64,000 nucleotides of DNA from Phreatobacter cathodiphilus (GCF_003008515.1 NZ_CP027668.1:3823001-3887000); one strand, 5' to 3'. Counted from the first letter of the stretch, positions 26,320 through 35,537 are shown. The notes: generated by a model from the sequence alone, not told the origin. Numbers and translations: made by a program.

Positions 26320-28170
26320 ATGAGCCAGGACAAGAACTACGTCGAGCCCGACGACTTGGACGATGAGGAGGAGGAAGAGGACGTCAGTGCCGACGACCTC
26401 CGGCTCATGGCGCGGTTCCTCGCGCCCTTCGCATCGCCCTACAAGACCACCATCGCCCTCCTCGTCGTCCTCATCCTCACCGAAGCGGCGCTGAACTTCT
26501 CCTTCCCGCTCGTCACGCAGTACCTGATCGACGAGGGCCTGATCAAAAAGGAGTGGCGGGCGCTCCTGAACTCCCTGCTCTTCATGGGCATCGCGGCCAT
26601 CGCCGTCTCCGGCGTCGCCCTCTTCGCCGACTTCGTCTACACCCGCCTCTTCGCCGACATCACCCGCGACATCCGCCAGCGGCTGTTCGACCACGTCCAG
26701 TCGATGTCGATGCCCTTCTTCCACACCACGCCGACGGGCACGGTGCTGTCGCGCTTCTCCGGCGATCTCGTCGCCCTCGAGGCGGCCCTCGTCGCCTTCG
26801 TGCCCGGCTTCGTCATGCCCTTCATGGAGGTCATCTACGCCTCCATCCTGATGTTCATGTTCGACATCTGGCTCGGCGTCATCGCCTCGCTGGTCTTTCC
26901 GATGATCCTGTGGTGGCCGCGCATCTTCGCCCGCAAGGCCTTCCTCTTCGCCTATGACAAGCGCCAGACCGAGGGTCGGCTGATCAGCGCCATCCAAGAG
27001 AACGTCTCGGCCCAGCCCGTCATCAAGGCCTTCGGCATGGCGGCCCGCGCCCGCACCGCCTTCGCCGGCCTCAACGGCACCTGGGTCGGCGTCGCCCGGC
27101 GCACCAACTTCTCCTCAGCCCTGGTCGAGCGCACGGCGCAGACGGGCCTCTACGTCATCCACATCGCGGTCTTCGCCCTCGGTGCCTACTGGGCTTTCAC
27201 CGACCGCATCACGGTGGGCACCATCATCGCTTTCGAGGGCGTCTTCCTGTCCATGGGCTATGCGCTCACCAACGTCACGCAGTACGTGCCGACCATGGCG
27301 CAGGCGGCGGGCTCCATCCGCCACCTCGACGATCTCCTCGCGGTCAAGCCGACCATGGTCGACGCGCCCGAGGCGGGCACGCTCGCCCCCTTCGCGCGCG
27401 AGATCGTCTTCGACAACGTCGCCTTCTCCTATCCCGGCTCGTCCTTCCGCACCGAGAACCTCTCGGTCACGGTGCCGAAGGGTTCCTTCCTCGGCATCGT
27501 CGGGCCCTCCGGCTCGGGCAAGAGCACCTTCCTCAACCTGCTGATGCGCTTCTACGACCCGCTCGAGGGGCGGGTGACCATCGACGGCACCGACATCCGC
27601 ACCGTCACCCAGGCATCGCTGCGCGCCCAGATGGCGGTGGTGTTCCAGGAGAGCTTCCTCTTCAACACCTCGATCGCGGAGAACATCCGCATGGCGCACC
27701 CGGACGCCACCATGGAGGAGATCGTCGCCGCGGCCCGCCAGGCCGAGGTCCACGACTTCATCGCGGCCCTGCCGCAGGGCTACGAGACGACGGTCGGCGA
27801 GCGCGGCGGCCAGCTCTCGGGCGGCCAGCGTCAGCGCGTCGCCATCGCCCGCGCCCTCGTCCGCAACCCGGCCGTGCTGGTGCTCGACGAGGCGACCAGC
27901 GCCCTCGACGCCGAGACCGAATCCAAGCTCAACGAGACCCTGCGCCGCATCGCCGAGACGCGCACCGTCGTCTCCGTCACCCACCGCCTCGGCTCGGTGG
28001 TCACCGCCGACCGCATCATCGTCCTCGACCACGGCCATATCGTCGAGACCGGCACCCACGGCGAGCTCATCCGCGAAGGCGGGCTCTACGCCACCATGTG
28101 GTCGCGCCAGCAGTCGGCGCGCCAGGCCGTGGCGGCGGCGGTCGAGGACGACGAGGAAGAGGAAGAATGA
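26320..28170 (+). CDS. ABC exporter, fused permease and ATPase, with acidic tails
   Basis: A 616-residue half-transporter of the MsbA/LmrA type. An N-terminal six-helix permease (about 35-330) is followed by a nucleotide-binding domain with Walker A GPSGSGKS at about 395, signature LSGGQRQR at about 499 and Walker B VLVLDEATSALD at about 519, all intact. It should work as a homodimer exporting a lipid or hydrophobic small molecule. Both ends are strikingly acidic: DDLDDEEEEEDVSADD at 12-27 and EDDEEEEE at the C-terminus. The neighbouring oxidoreductase-methyltransferase suggests a linked substrate, but the 184-bp gap means co-transcription is uncertain. Confidence 0.9.
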   Translation: MSQDKNYVEPDDLDDEEEEEDVSADDLRLMARFLAPFASPYKTTIALLVVLILTEAALNFSFPLVTQYLIDEGLIKKEWRALLNSLLFMGIAAIAVSGVALFADFVYTRLFADITRDIRQRLFDHVQSMSMPFFHTTPTGTVLSRFSGDLVALEAALVAFVPGFVMPFMEVIYASILMFMFDIWLGVIASLVFPMILWWPRIFARKAFLFAYDKRQTEGRLISAIQENVSAQPVIKAFGMAARARTAFAGLNGTWVGVARRTNFSSALVERTAQTGLYVIHIAVFALGAYWAFTDRITVGTIIAFEGVFLSMGYALTNVTQYVPTMAQAAGSIRHLDDLLAVKPTMVDAPEAGTLAPFAREIVFDNVAFSYPGSSFRTENLSVTVPKGSFLGIVGPSGSGKSTFLNLLMRFYDPLEGRVTIDGTDIRTVTQASLRAQMAVVFQESFLFNTSIAENIRMAHPDATMEEIVAAARQAEVHDFIAALPQGYETTVGERGGQLSGGQRQRVAIARALVRNPAVLVLDEATSALDAETESKLNETLRRIAETRTVVSVTHRLGSVVTADRIIVLDHGHIVETGTHGELIREGGLYATMWSRQQSARQAVAAAVEDDEEEEE

Positions 28171-28230
28171 GGCGGGTCCGGGCGGCGCTTGGCGCGCGCC
28201 CGGTGGCCTCTGCAGCGCGCCTGGCGACGC

Positions 28231-29034
28231 TTACAGCGCGCCAATATCCGGCGCGTGCGGGTTCTTCATGCCGACGACGTGGTAGCCGGCATCCACATGG
28301 TGGACCTCGCCGGTAACGCCGCGGGAGAGGTCGGACAGGAGATACATGCCGGAATCGCCCACCTCGTCGATAGTGACGGTGCGGCGCAGCGGCGAATTGT
28401 ACTCGTTCCACTTGAGGATGTAGCGGAAGTCGCCGATGCCGGAGGCGGCGAGCGTCTTGATCGGGCCGGCCGAGATGGCGTTGACGCGGATCTTCTTCTC
28501 TCCGAGGTCGGCGGCCATGTAGCGAACGCTCGCCTCGAGGGCCGCCTTGGCGACGCCCATGACGTTGTAGTGCGGCATCCACTTCTCGGCGCCGTAATAG
28601 GTGAGGGTGAGCAGCGAGCCGCCGTCCACCATCAGCTTCTCGGCGCGCTGGGCGATGGCCGTGAAGGAATAGCAGGAGATCAGCAGCGACTTGGTGAAGT
28701 TGGCTTCCGTCGTGTCGACGTAGCGGCCGGTCAGCTCGTCCTTGTCGGAGAAGGCGATGGCGTGGAGCAGGAAGTCGAGCTTGCCGAAGACCTTCTCGGT
28801 CTCGGCGAAGACGGCGTCGATGCTGGCGCTGTCGGTGACGTCGCAATGGCCGACCACATGGCCGCCGACCTCGGCCGCCAGCGGACGCACGCGCTTTTCC
28901 AGCGCCTCGCCCTGGAAGGTGAAGGCGAGTTCGGCGCCCTGATCGGCACAGGCCTTGGCGATGCCCCAGGCGATGGAGCGGTTGTTCGCCACGCCCATGA
29001 TCAGGCCGCGCTTGCCCTTCATCATGCCTGCCAT
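28231..29034 (-). CDS. fabI: Enoyl-[acyl-carrier-protein] reductase FabI
   Basis: A 267-residue NADH-dependent reductase for the last step of each fatty-acid elongation cycle. It has the FabI-type cofactor motif GVANNRSIAWGIA and the active site Y-x6-K in HYNVMGVAKAAL with an additional tyrosine ten residues before (YYGAEKW). Such enzymes are the target of triclosan. I chose the ATG at 29034 because GAGGAC lies seven bases upstream; neighbouring ATGs four residues either side are alternatives. It is convergent with the ABC exporter gene. Confidence 0.95.
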   Translation of the reverse strand: MAGMMKGKRGLIMGVANNRSIAWGIAKACADQGAELAFTFQGEALEKRVRPLAAEVGGHVVGHCDVTDSASIDAVFAETEKVFGKLDFLLHAIAFSDKDELTGRYVDTTEANFTKSLLISCYSFTAIAQRAEKLMVDGGSLLTLTYYGAEKWMPHYNVMGVAKAALEASVRYMAADLGEKKIRVNAISAGPIKTLAASGIGDFRYILKWNEYNSPLRRTVTIDEVGDSGMYLLSDLSRGVTGEVHHVDAGYHVVGMKNPHAPDIGAL

Positions 29035-29128
29035 ATCAGTCCTCACCCGGCATGCTGCCGCAAAATCAGCCGGACCCTATGCCATCGCCGCGCCCGGCGT
29101 GCAAGGCGGACCGGACGGCGCTGGCCCG

Positions 29129-29767
29129 TTAGGTCAGGCACCGCAGCCCTCCGGGAGTCTGGATCATGGCCTCGTAGCGCATCCGTGGACCCGCGACGAC
29201 GGCCGGCCCGCCCTCCGTGGCGAGGTCGTGATGGAGGGCGGCGATGGTCGCTGGCTCAGGGTGTTCGAGCGTGAAGGAGACGAGCCGTGCGCCGAGGTCG
29301 GCGATGGTGTCCATGGATCGCGGCCTGCCCCGGCGGTCGATGAGGGATGGCGCGGCGCCGTCCAGCGGCAGGGAGCCGTCGTCGGGAATGGCGAAATCGA
29401 AGACGGGCGCTTCCGGCGGCAGGGCCACCTTGCGGCCGAAGATCGGCTCCCGCCCGTCCAGAACCCTGTCCATGTGGTCGGTGCGGGCCACCCAGCCGCG
29501 CAGGCGCCGTCCCGCCTCCCAATCGGCGCGCACCCGTTCGTGCCGATCCAGCCCGAACCAGCGCGCGCGTCGGGGATGGATCCCGGCGGGGTCGGCGGCG
29601 GCGACCTCCAGATAGACCCCGCCGCCGAGCTGCAGCAGGTGGTTGTGCGTACCCATATAGGCGTGGCGCTGGCCGAAGGGCACGTCGAGGTCGAGGCAGT
29701 CGCGGACATGGGCGACGCCCTCGGCGAGGGTCGGCGCGATCACCGTGAGGTGGTCGAGCGCGAGCAC
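29129..29767 (-). CDS. VOC-family (glyoxalase-like) protein
   Basis: A 212-residue protein of the glyoxalase-like domain 3 group. It starts LDHLTVIAPTL, with the metal-ligand histidine at residue 6, and later has GTHNHLLQLG and YLEVAAADP. The reaction is unknown; this family is annotated from sequence alone. It lies 10 bp downstream of the DnaJ-type gene on the same strand, so they are probably co-transcribed. Confidence 0.85.
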   Translation of the reverse strand: MLALDHLTVIAPTLAEGVAHVRDCLDLDVPFGQRHAYMGTHNHLLQLGGGVYLEVAAADPAGIHPRRARWFGLDRHERVRADWEAGRRLRGWVARTDHMDRVLDGREPIFGRKVALPPEAPVFDFAIPDDGSLPLDGAAPSLIDRRGRPRSMDTIADLGARLVSFTLEHPEPATIAALHHDLATEGGPAVVAGPRMRYEAMIQTPGGLRCLT

Positions 29768-29777
29768 GGCGCGGGCC

Positions 29778-30788
29778 TCACAGCCCGTCGCGCGGGTCGC
29801 CCTTGCGTCGCTCCTTCAGGATGCGGGCGAAGCCCTCGAGGTCGGCGCTCGCCTCGGGGAGGACGATGCGCACGGTGACATAGAGGTCGCCCGCGCCGCT
29901 ATCCGCCGGCAAGCCCTTGCCGCGCAGGCGGAAGGTCTTGCCCGAGGAGGTCATGGCGGGAAGGGTCAGCTCCACCTCGCCGTCGAGGGTGGGCGCGCGC
30001 ACCTTGGCGCCGAGGATCGCCTCGTCGAGGGCGATCGGCAGGTCGAGCCTCAGATCCTTGCCGTCGGCCTTGAAGGCGGGATGCGGCTCGACCGCCACCA
30101 CCACATAGGCATCGCCGGTCGGACGGCCGAGGCTGCCGGGCTTGCCCTTGCCGCGCAGGCGCATGCGGTGGCCGTCCCGCGTGCCCGGCGGGATCTTCAG
30201 GTCGACCGATTCGCCTGTCGGAAGCACCACCCGCTGGGTGGAGCCGCGGGCGGCGTCCAGAAACGGCACCTTGATGGTCAGCGTCACGTCCTCGCCCGAG
30301 GGCGGAGCGGAGAAATCGTCGCCGAAGGGCGAGCGGCCGCGACCGCCCTTCGTGCCGCCGGTCATGCCGGAGAGGATGTCGAAGAAATCGTCCATCGGCG
30401 GCGGGCCGCCCGGCTGGCCGCCCGTCCGCCCGCCGCCGCGCTGGAAGCCGTCGCGGCCGAACGAGAAGGTCTCGAAGATCGTCTCGCCGTGCGGGCCTGC
30501 GCCGGCGCCCGGCCCCCCGCGCGGGCGGCCACCGCCGAAACCCTCGAAGCCGGCGAAGCGCGGCTTGCCTTCGGCGTCGATCTCGCCGCGGTCGAACTGG
30601 CGCCGCTTGTCGGCATCCGACAGGAGTTCGTAGGCGTTGTTCAGTTCCGCAAAGCGGTCCTGCGCCTTGGGATCGTTGGGATTGGCATCGGGATGAAGCG
30701 CCTTGGCCTTCTTGCGAAAGGCGCGCTTGATCTCGTCGGCGCTCGCCGAGCGCGCGACGCCGATGACGTCGTAGGGATCGCGAGCCAT
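29778..30788 (-). CDS. DnaJ/CbpA-type co-chaperone without zinc finger
   Basis: A 336-residue J-domain protein. The J-domain (1-70) carries the HPD motif at 32-34, which stimulates DnaK ATPase. A long Gly/Arg/Phe-rich linker (about 75-160) follows, then two substrate-binding beta domains. The CxxCxGxG zinc repeats of DnaJ are absent, so it is a type II (CbpA-like) protein. The GF linker is unusually long and Gly-Gly-Arg-rich. The neighbouring VOC gene gives no functional clue. Confidence 0.9.
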   Translation of the reverse strand: MARDPYDVIGVARSASADEIKRAFRKKAKALHPDANPNDPKAQDRFAELNNAYELLSDADKRRQFDRGEIDAEGKPRFAGFEGFGGGRPRGGPGAGAGPHGETIFETFSFGRDGFQRGGGRTGGQPGGPPPMDDFFDILSGMTGGTKGGRGRSPFGDDFSAPPSGEDVTLTIKVPFLDAARGSTQRVVLPTGESVDLKIPPGTRDGHRMRLRGKGKPGSLGRPTGDAYVVVAVEPHPAFKADGKDLRLDLPIALDEAILGAKVRAPTLDGEVELTLPAMTSSGKTFRLRGKGLPADSGAGDLYVTVRIVLPEASADLEGFARILKERRKGDPRDGL

Positions 30789-30894
30789 GGTCGTCCTTGA
30801 GGAAGGGTGCCCGGGAGGACACCCGGCGGTGTGTGGGTTCGGTCGTCAATGTGGGGGCGATGCCGCCCGTTCACAAGTTCGCGACCGCAACGGC

Positions 30895-31464
30895 TCAGCT
30901 GCGCCGCCAGGGCCTGAGTTCCAGCACCGCCCAGGGGCCGGTGGTGCGGCAGGCGCGGCCGTCGAACCAGACCTCCTTGCCCTCCTTGATGGCGCTGCCG
31001 AGGAAGTCGCGGCAGGTCTGGCCGGCATTGCCGCCGGCGCGCTGCAGGGCGGTAACCGTGCCGCTCATGCCGGACTGGGCGTTGGACCAGGGCAGGCTCG
31101 GCGTGTCGGCGGGGTCGGCGAGGGCCTGCATCAACACGCCCTTGGCGGCGTCCCAGTCGGCCTGCGGAATGGGGAGCGAGCCTGCCGGCGTCGTCGCCGG
31201 GGCCTCGGCGGGGCGACGCACGGAGCCGGTGGTCACCGTATCGTCGCCGGCGGGCTGGGCCATCTGCGCCGTGCCGGGCGGCGCCACGTTGGCGCGCTCC
31301 CACAGCGACGGCAGGGCGACGGTGCAGCCCTGCAGGAACAGGCAGGCCCCCGCTACGACGAAAACCGTCAGGCGGTTCGGGCATGGCCGGTCGCGCGCCG
31401 GCAGGCATGGGCGCGCCTCGCCGCTTTCGCTATAGACATGGCGAACGCCACTCGTGTCGCCCAT
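30895..31464 (-). CDS. Putative lipoprotein, RT0821/Lpp0805-like surface protein
   Basis: A 189-residue protein with a lipobox LQGC at about residues 44-47, after a hydrophobic stretch, so a lipoprotein is likely. The N-terminal 30 residues before the hydrophobic core are atypical for a signal peptide, so the true start may be downstream at a non-ATG codon. The C-terminal half (AGQTCRDFLGSAIKEGKEVWFDGRACR) resembles the conserved part of RT0821/Lpp0805 surface proteins of alphaproteobacteria, including two cysteines. It is divergent from pdxH. Confidence 0.7.
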   Translation of the reverse strand: MGDTSGVRHVYSESGEARPCLPARDRPCPNRLTVFVVAGACLFLQGCTVALPSLWERANVAPPGTAQMAQPAGDDTVTTGSVRRPAEAPATTPAGSLPIPQADWDAAKGVLMQALADPADTPSLPWSNAQSGMSGTVTALQRAGGNAGQTCRDFLGSAIKEGKEVWFDGRACRTTGPWAVLELRPWRRS

Positions 31465-31522
31465 ACGCCTGCAACTCCGGAGCTGATCCGCTCTGGTGCG
31501 CAGTCAACATCGGAGTTCGTTA

Positions 31523-32140
31523 ATGTCCGGTTCGGATCAGGACGATTTTACGACAATTGAAGAGCCCTTCGCGCTCTTCGACCAATGGCTGGCCGACGCC
31601 GCCCGCTCCGAGCCCAACGATCCCAACGCCATGGCGCTGGCGACGGTCGATGCGCAGGGCCTTCCCAACGTCCGCATGGTGCTGCTGAAGGGCGTCGATC
31701 CCGCAGGCTTCGTCTTCTACACCAACACCGAGAGCCAGAAGGGCACCGAGCTCGACGGCCAGAGGAAGGCCGCCGTGGTCTTTCACTGGAAGTCGCTGCG
31801 CCGCCAGGTGCGGGTGCGCGGCCCGGTGCAGCGGGTCACCGACGCCGAGGCGGACGAGTATTTCGCCTCGCGGCCCCGCGGCAGCCGCATCGGCGCCTGG
31901 GCGAGCCAGCAGTCGCGCCCTTTGGAGAGCCGCTTCGCGCTGGAGAAGGCCGTGGCGCTCTACACCGCCAAACACGCCGTCGGCGAGGTGCCCCGTCCGC
32001 CGCACTGGACCGGCTACCGCATCCTGCCCGTCTCCATGGAGTTCTGGCACGACCGGCCTTTCCGCCTGCACGACCGGGTGCAGTTCACCCGCGCCGATCC
32101 GGCCGGCCCCTGGGCGCGCAAGACCCGGCTCTACCCCTGA
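31523..32140 (+). CDS. pdxH: Pyridoxamine 5'-phosphate oxidase PdxH
   Basis: A 205-residue FMN enzyme that oxidises pyridoxine or pyridoxamine 5'-phosphate to pyridoxal 5'-phosphate, the last step of vitamin B6 synthesis and salvage. The split-barrel FMN-binding region is clear ([32 protein letters not shown]), and the C-terminal dimerisation segment has RLHDRVQF and the terminal RLYP. The ATG at 31523 has a CGGAG site eight bases upstream and is better than the upstream GTG. Confidence 0.95.
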   Translation: MSGSDQDDFTTIEEPFALFDQWLADAARSEPNDPNAMALATVDAQGLPNVRMVLLKGVDPAGFVFYTNTESQKGTELDGQRKAAVVFHWKSLRRQVRVRGPVQRVTDAEADEYFASRPRGSRIGAWASQQSRPLESRFALEKAVALYTAKHAVGEVPRPPHWTGYRILPVSMEFWHDRPFRLHDRVQFTRADPAGPWARKTRLYP

Positions 32141-32233
32141 TCGCCCCCCTCGAGCCATAGGCAGACCGGGCCGATGGTTCTATGAAGGGCGCCGGCGCCC
32201 TGGGAGGGTGCCGGCAGCGACCGAGGATGCACC

Positions 32234-32971
32234 GTGAACCAGATCCGCCGAACATTGCTCCTCACCGGTGCGAGCCGCGGCATCGGCCACGCCACCGTCA
32301 AGCGCTTCTCCTCGGCCGGCTGGCGGGTCATCACCTGTTCGCGCCAGCCCTTCCCGGAGAACTGCCCCTGGGAAATGGGCCCGGAGGACCATATCCAGGT
32401 CGACCTCGCCGATCCCGACGACACCGAGCGCGCCATCGACGAGATCCGCGGCCGCCTCGTCGGCGGGAGGCTCGAGGCCCTCGTCAACAATGCCGGCATC
32501 TCGCCGAAGGGGGAGGGCGGTGCCCGCCTCAACTCGCTGCACACGCCCCTGAAGGTCTGGCAGCAGGTCTTCCAGGTGAATTTCTTCTCCTCGATCCTGC
32601 TGGCCCGCGGCCTGCTGAAGGAGCTCGCCGAGGCCAAGGGCTCGGTGGTGAACGTCACCTCCATCGCCGGCTCGCGGGTCCATCCCTTCGCCGGCGCCGC
32701 CTATGCCACCTCCAAGGCGGCGCTCGCCGGCCTCACCCGCGAAATGGCGGCCGATTTCGCCCTCCACGGCATCCGCGTCAACGCCATCGCTCCCGGCGAG
32801 ATCGACACCTCGATCCTCTCCCCCGGCACCGAGAGGATCGTCGAGCAGATCCCCATGCGCCGCCTCGGCACGCCGGATGAGGTCGCCAAGATCATCTACG
32901 TGCTGTGCACCGAGACCTCGAGCTATCTCAACGGCGCCGAGATCCACATCAACGGCGGCCAGCACGTGTGA
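32234..32971 (+). CDS. Short-chain dehydrogenase/reductase
   Basis: A 245-residue classical SDR starting at a GTG. The cofactor motif TGASRGIG is at 11-18, NNAG at 85-88, and the catalytic S143, Y157 and K161 are intact. The ending TETSSYLNGAEIHINGGQHV is typical of the FabG-like branch. It should reduce a keto group or oxidise an alcohol with NAD(P)H; the substrate is unknown. It stands alone after pdxH with a 93-bp gap. Confidence 0.9.
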   Translation: MNQIRRTLLLTGASRGIGHATVKRFSSAGWRVITCSRQPFPENCPWEMGPEDHIQVDLADPDDTERAIDEIRGRLVGGRLEALVNNAGISPKGEGGARLNSLHTPLKVWQQVFQVNFFSSILLARGLLKELAEAKGSVVNVTSIAGSRVHPFAGAAYATSKAALAGLTREMAADFALHGIRVNAIAPGEIDTSILSPGTERIVEQIPMRRLGTPDEVAKIIYVLCTETSSYLNGAEIHINGGQHV

Positions 32972-33023
32972 GGCAGTCGGCAAACGGCAGTCGGTTCGAC
33001 CGATTGCCTATTGCCTGCTGCCC

Positions 33024-33839
33024 TCACCCCGCCATCGCCCGCAGCCGCTCCGCCGTCTCGGCATCCGCCGGCAGGAAGGTCTCAATGGCGAGCTCGGCCA
33101 GCGTCACGTCCACCGGCGTGCCGAACACCGTCGTCGTGGTGATCAGCGTCAGCAGTCCCGCCGCCGTCTGCAGCTTCACCGGGATGAACAGCTCCCCAGC
33201 CTCCTGGCCCTTCTTCGGGTGCGGCTGGGAGAAGGGCACCGGCCAGGCCGAGACCTCGGCGAGCAGCGCCGCCAGCACCGGATCGGCGGTCAGTTCGATC
33301 TGCCGCCTGAGCCGCGCCAGCACGTGGGCGCGCACCTCGCCGAGATTGACGATGCGCGGCGCGATCCCCCGGGGGTGCAGCGACAGCCGCACCATGTTGA
33401 TGGGCGCTTCGAGCAGCTCCGGCGCGCAGCCTTCCAGAAACGGGCCGATGGCGCGGTTGTGGGCGACGATGGACCAGTGCCGGTCGAGGGCCACCGCCGG
33501 ATAGGGCTCGTGCCCGGCGAGGACGAGGTCGACCGCCCGCCGCGCCGCGGCGACGCCGGGATCGTCGAGCTGCCGCTCCGGGAAGACCGGCGCGAAGCCG
33601 CCGGCGACCAGCAGCACGTTGCGGTCGCGAAGCGGGATGTCGAGCCGCTCGGCGAGCTTCAGGATCATCTCCCGGCTCGGAGCCGCGCGCCCCGTTTCGA
33701 CGAAGCTGAGATGGCGGGTGGAGACCTCCGCGTCGAGGGCGAGGTCCATCTGGCTGAGGCGGCGGCGCTGGCGCCAGTCGCGCAGGTGGTCGCCGACGGT
33801 GCGGCGGGCGGGCGAGGCGGCGGCGGAACCTGTGGTCAT
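33024..33839 (-). CDS. XRE-family regulator with MmyB-like ligand-binding domain
   Basis: A 271-residue regulator. An N-terminal helix-turn-helix (about 15-75, RRRLSQMDLALDAEVSTRHLSFVETG) is followed by an MmyB-type PAS-like domain (PYPAVALDRHWSIVAHNRAI), which in family members binds a fatty acid or similar ligand. It is divergent from a small membrane-protein gene, and the region between them has a perfect TGGGGT-N5-ACCCCA dyad that is the likely shared operator. Confidence 0.9.
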   Translation of the reverse strand: MTTGSAAASPARRTVGDHLRDWRQRRRLSQMDLALDAEVSTRHLSFVETGRAAPSREMILKLAERLDIPLRDRNVLLVAGGFAPVFPERQLDDPGVAAARRAVDLVLAGHEPYPAVALDRHWSIVAHNRAIGPFLEGCAPELLEAPINMVRLSLHPRGIAPRIVNLGEVRAHVLARLRRQIELTADPVLAALLAEVSAWPVPFSQPHPKKGQEAGELFIPVKLQTAAGLLTLITTTTVFGTPVDVTLAELAIETFLPADAETAERLRAMAG

Positions 33840-33882
33840 GGGGCAAGACTAGCCCCGGCTGCGGCCGCCGACCAATGACCTC

Positions 33883-33899
33883 TGGGGTAATCGACCCCA
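33883..33899. promoter_or_regulatory. Candidate XRE operator, perfect dyad
   Basis: TGGGGT, five bases (AATCG), then ACCCCA, located 44 bp from the XRE gene start and 75 bp from the divergent membrane-protein start. The position and symmetry suit autoregulation by the XRE protein. Confidence 0.45.
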
Positions 33900-33973
33900 T
33901 GCCGGTCGGCCGCCATCGTCGGGGTCCTGCGGACCGGGATTCCCCGCCCGCGAAACCGACCGAGGAGCCCGCC

Positions 33974-34390
33974 ATGTCCTTCGCTTACGCTCTCTTCCGT
34001 GCTTCCGACGCCGAGACCTTCCTGCGCCGCGTGCTCGCCTTCGACGCCGTCACCTCCGGTGCCATGGGCCTTGCCTTGATCGCCGCCGCCGGCACGCTGG
34101 GGCCGCTCCTGAACCTCCCCGTTCCGCTGCTGCGGGGCGTCGGCCTCTCCTTCATCCCCTTCGTGGCGCTGGTGGCCTATGCCGCGACGCGCAAGCCGGC
34201 GAGCCGTGCCCTCGGGCTGACGGTCGCAGGCCTCAACGCCCTCTGGGTGATCCTGAGTTTCGGCCTGCTGCTCTCCGGCTCCGTCACGCCGAATGCCCTC
34301 GGCATGGTCTTCGTCGCCGCGCAGGCGGTCTTCGTCGGCATCCTCGCCGAGCTGCAGGTCGTCGGCGCCCGCCGCCTGGCGACCGCCTGA
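33974..34390 (+). CDS. Small four-helix membrane protein
   Basis: A 138-residue protein with four predicted hydrophobic helices (about 25-50, 55-75, 80-100, 105-130) and short loops. No catalytic or metal motif is apparent and I cannot assign a family with confidence. It is divergent from an XRE regulator, so its expression is likely tuned by the regulator's ligand. The ATG at 33974 has a GAGGAG ribosome-binding site; an upstream ATG would run into the operator. Confidence 0.75.
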   Translation: MSFAYALFRASDAETFLRRVLAFDAVTSGAMGLALIAAAGTLGPLLNLPVPLLRGVGLSFIPFVALVAYAATRKPASRALGLTVAGLNALWVILSFGLLLSGSVTPNALGMVFVAAQAVFVGILAELQVVGARRLATA

Positions 34391-34413
34391 TCCGGCTGCG
34401 ACAGGGGCTGGCG

Positions 34414-35382
34414 CTACAGCCAGCCCTTCTTGCGGAAATAGAGATAGGGCAGCACGCCCGACAGGATCATCAGCGTGATCGCCATGGGATACCCGAAGTC
34501 CCAGGCGAGTTCGGGCATCTGCTTGAAGTTCATGCCGTAGATGGTGCCGACCAGCGTCGGCGGCATGAACACGACCGACAGCACGGCGAAGATCTTGACG
34601 ATGTTGTTCTGCTCGATGCCGATGAGGCCGAGCGTCGCGTCGAGCAGGAACGTGATCTTGTTCGACAGGGAATCGCAGTGCTGGGTGAGGGAATCGCTGT
34701 CCCGGCTCTGGCTCTTCAGCAGCGCGCGCACGTCCTTGCCGACCTTGTTGCCCTCCACCTCGGTGGCGAGGAACAGGAGGAGGCGGTTGATGGAGACGAG
34801 GCTCTCGCGCGCCTTGGAGACCAGCTCTCCCTTGGTGCCGAGGGTCTGCAGCACGTCCTGGAAGGCCTTATCGCGGCGCCGGGCGTCCTTGCGGAAGATG
34901 TCCGCCGACACCTGCTCGATCTCCTCGCTGACCTTCTCGAGGATGTCGGCGACGCGGTCGATGATGGTGTCGAGGAGGCCGGTGAGGATCGATTCCGGGT
35001 TGCCCTGGACGGTGCCGGGCTTCTGCGCCCGATTGAGGAACAGGTTGACGGGCTTCGGCGTGTCGTAGCGCACGGTGATCAGGCGTGTCGGCGCCAGCAC
35101 GAAGGAGATCTGCGTCAGCTTCGGGGTGCCGAGCTCGGTGTTGCAGAGCGTCGTCGCCGTCATGTAGCGCACGCCGTGGTCGACATAGAGACGGCTGGAG
35201 GGCTCGATCTCCTGCATCTCCTCGCGGGTCGGGATCTCGATGCCGAGGCAGCGCTCCAGTGCCTTGTCCTCCTGCTGCGACGGCTGGAACAGGTCGACCC
35301 AGACGACCTGGGGCGGGACCGTCTCGGGCGTGGTCTCGATCCGGACCAGCGCCTCGTTCTCAACGGCATAGGCATTCAGCAT
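34414..35382 (-). CDS. corA: CorA-family magnesium/divalent cation transporter
   Basis: A 322-residue transporter. A long cytosolic N-terminal domain rich in helices is followed by two C-terminal membrane helices. The GMN selectivity motif YGMNF is at about 282-286, just after the first membrane helix. CorA pentamers conduct Mg2+, Co2+ or Ni2+. The start at MLNAYAVENE is chosen since it has a GGAG upstream; a GTG six codons earlier is an alternative. It ends with FRKKGWL, typical of the family. Confidence 0.93.
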   Translation of the reverse strand: MLNAYAVENEALVRIETTPETVPPQVVWVDLFQPSQQEDKALERCLGIEIPTREEMQEIEPSSRLYVDHGVRYMTATTLCNTELGTPKLTQISFVLAPTRLITVRYDTPKPVNLFLNRAQKPGTVQGNPESILTGLLDTIIDRVADILEKVSEEIEQVSADIFRKDARRRDKAFQDVLQTLGTKGELVSKARESLVSINRLLLFLATEVEGNKVGKDVRALLKSQSRDSDSLTQHCDSLSNKITFLLDATLGLIGIEQNNIVKIFAVLSVVFMPPTLVGTIYGMNFKQMPELAWDFGYPMAITLMILSGVLPYLYFRKKGWL

Positions 35383-35537
35383 GTCGGCATCGCTCCGCAC
35401 CCGGCTCGCCCCGATCGCTTACCGGCTCCGGCAGGCGATGGGAAGCATGCCGCGGCGTGACGCCGATCCGTGACGGGAGCGTGACGGTCGGGCCCTGCGG
35501 GCTTGCGGGCGGCGCAGCCCGCCTCTACCCACGGCGC

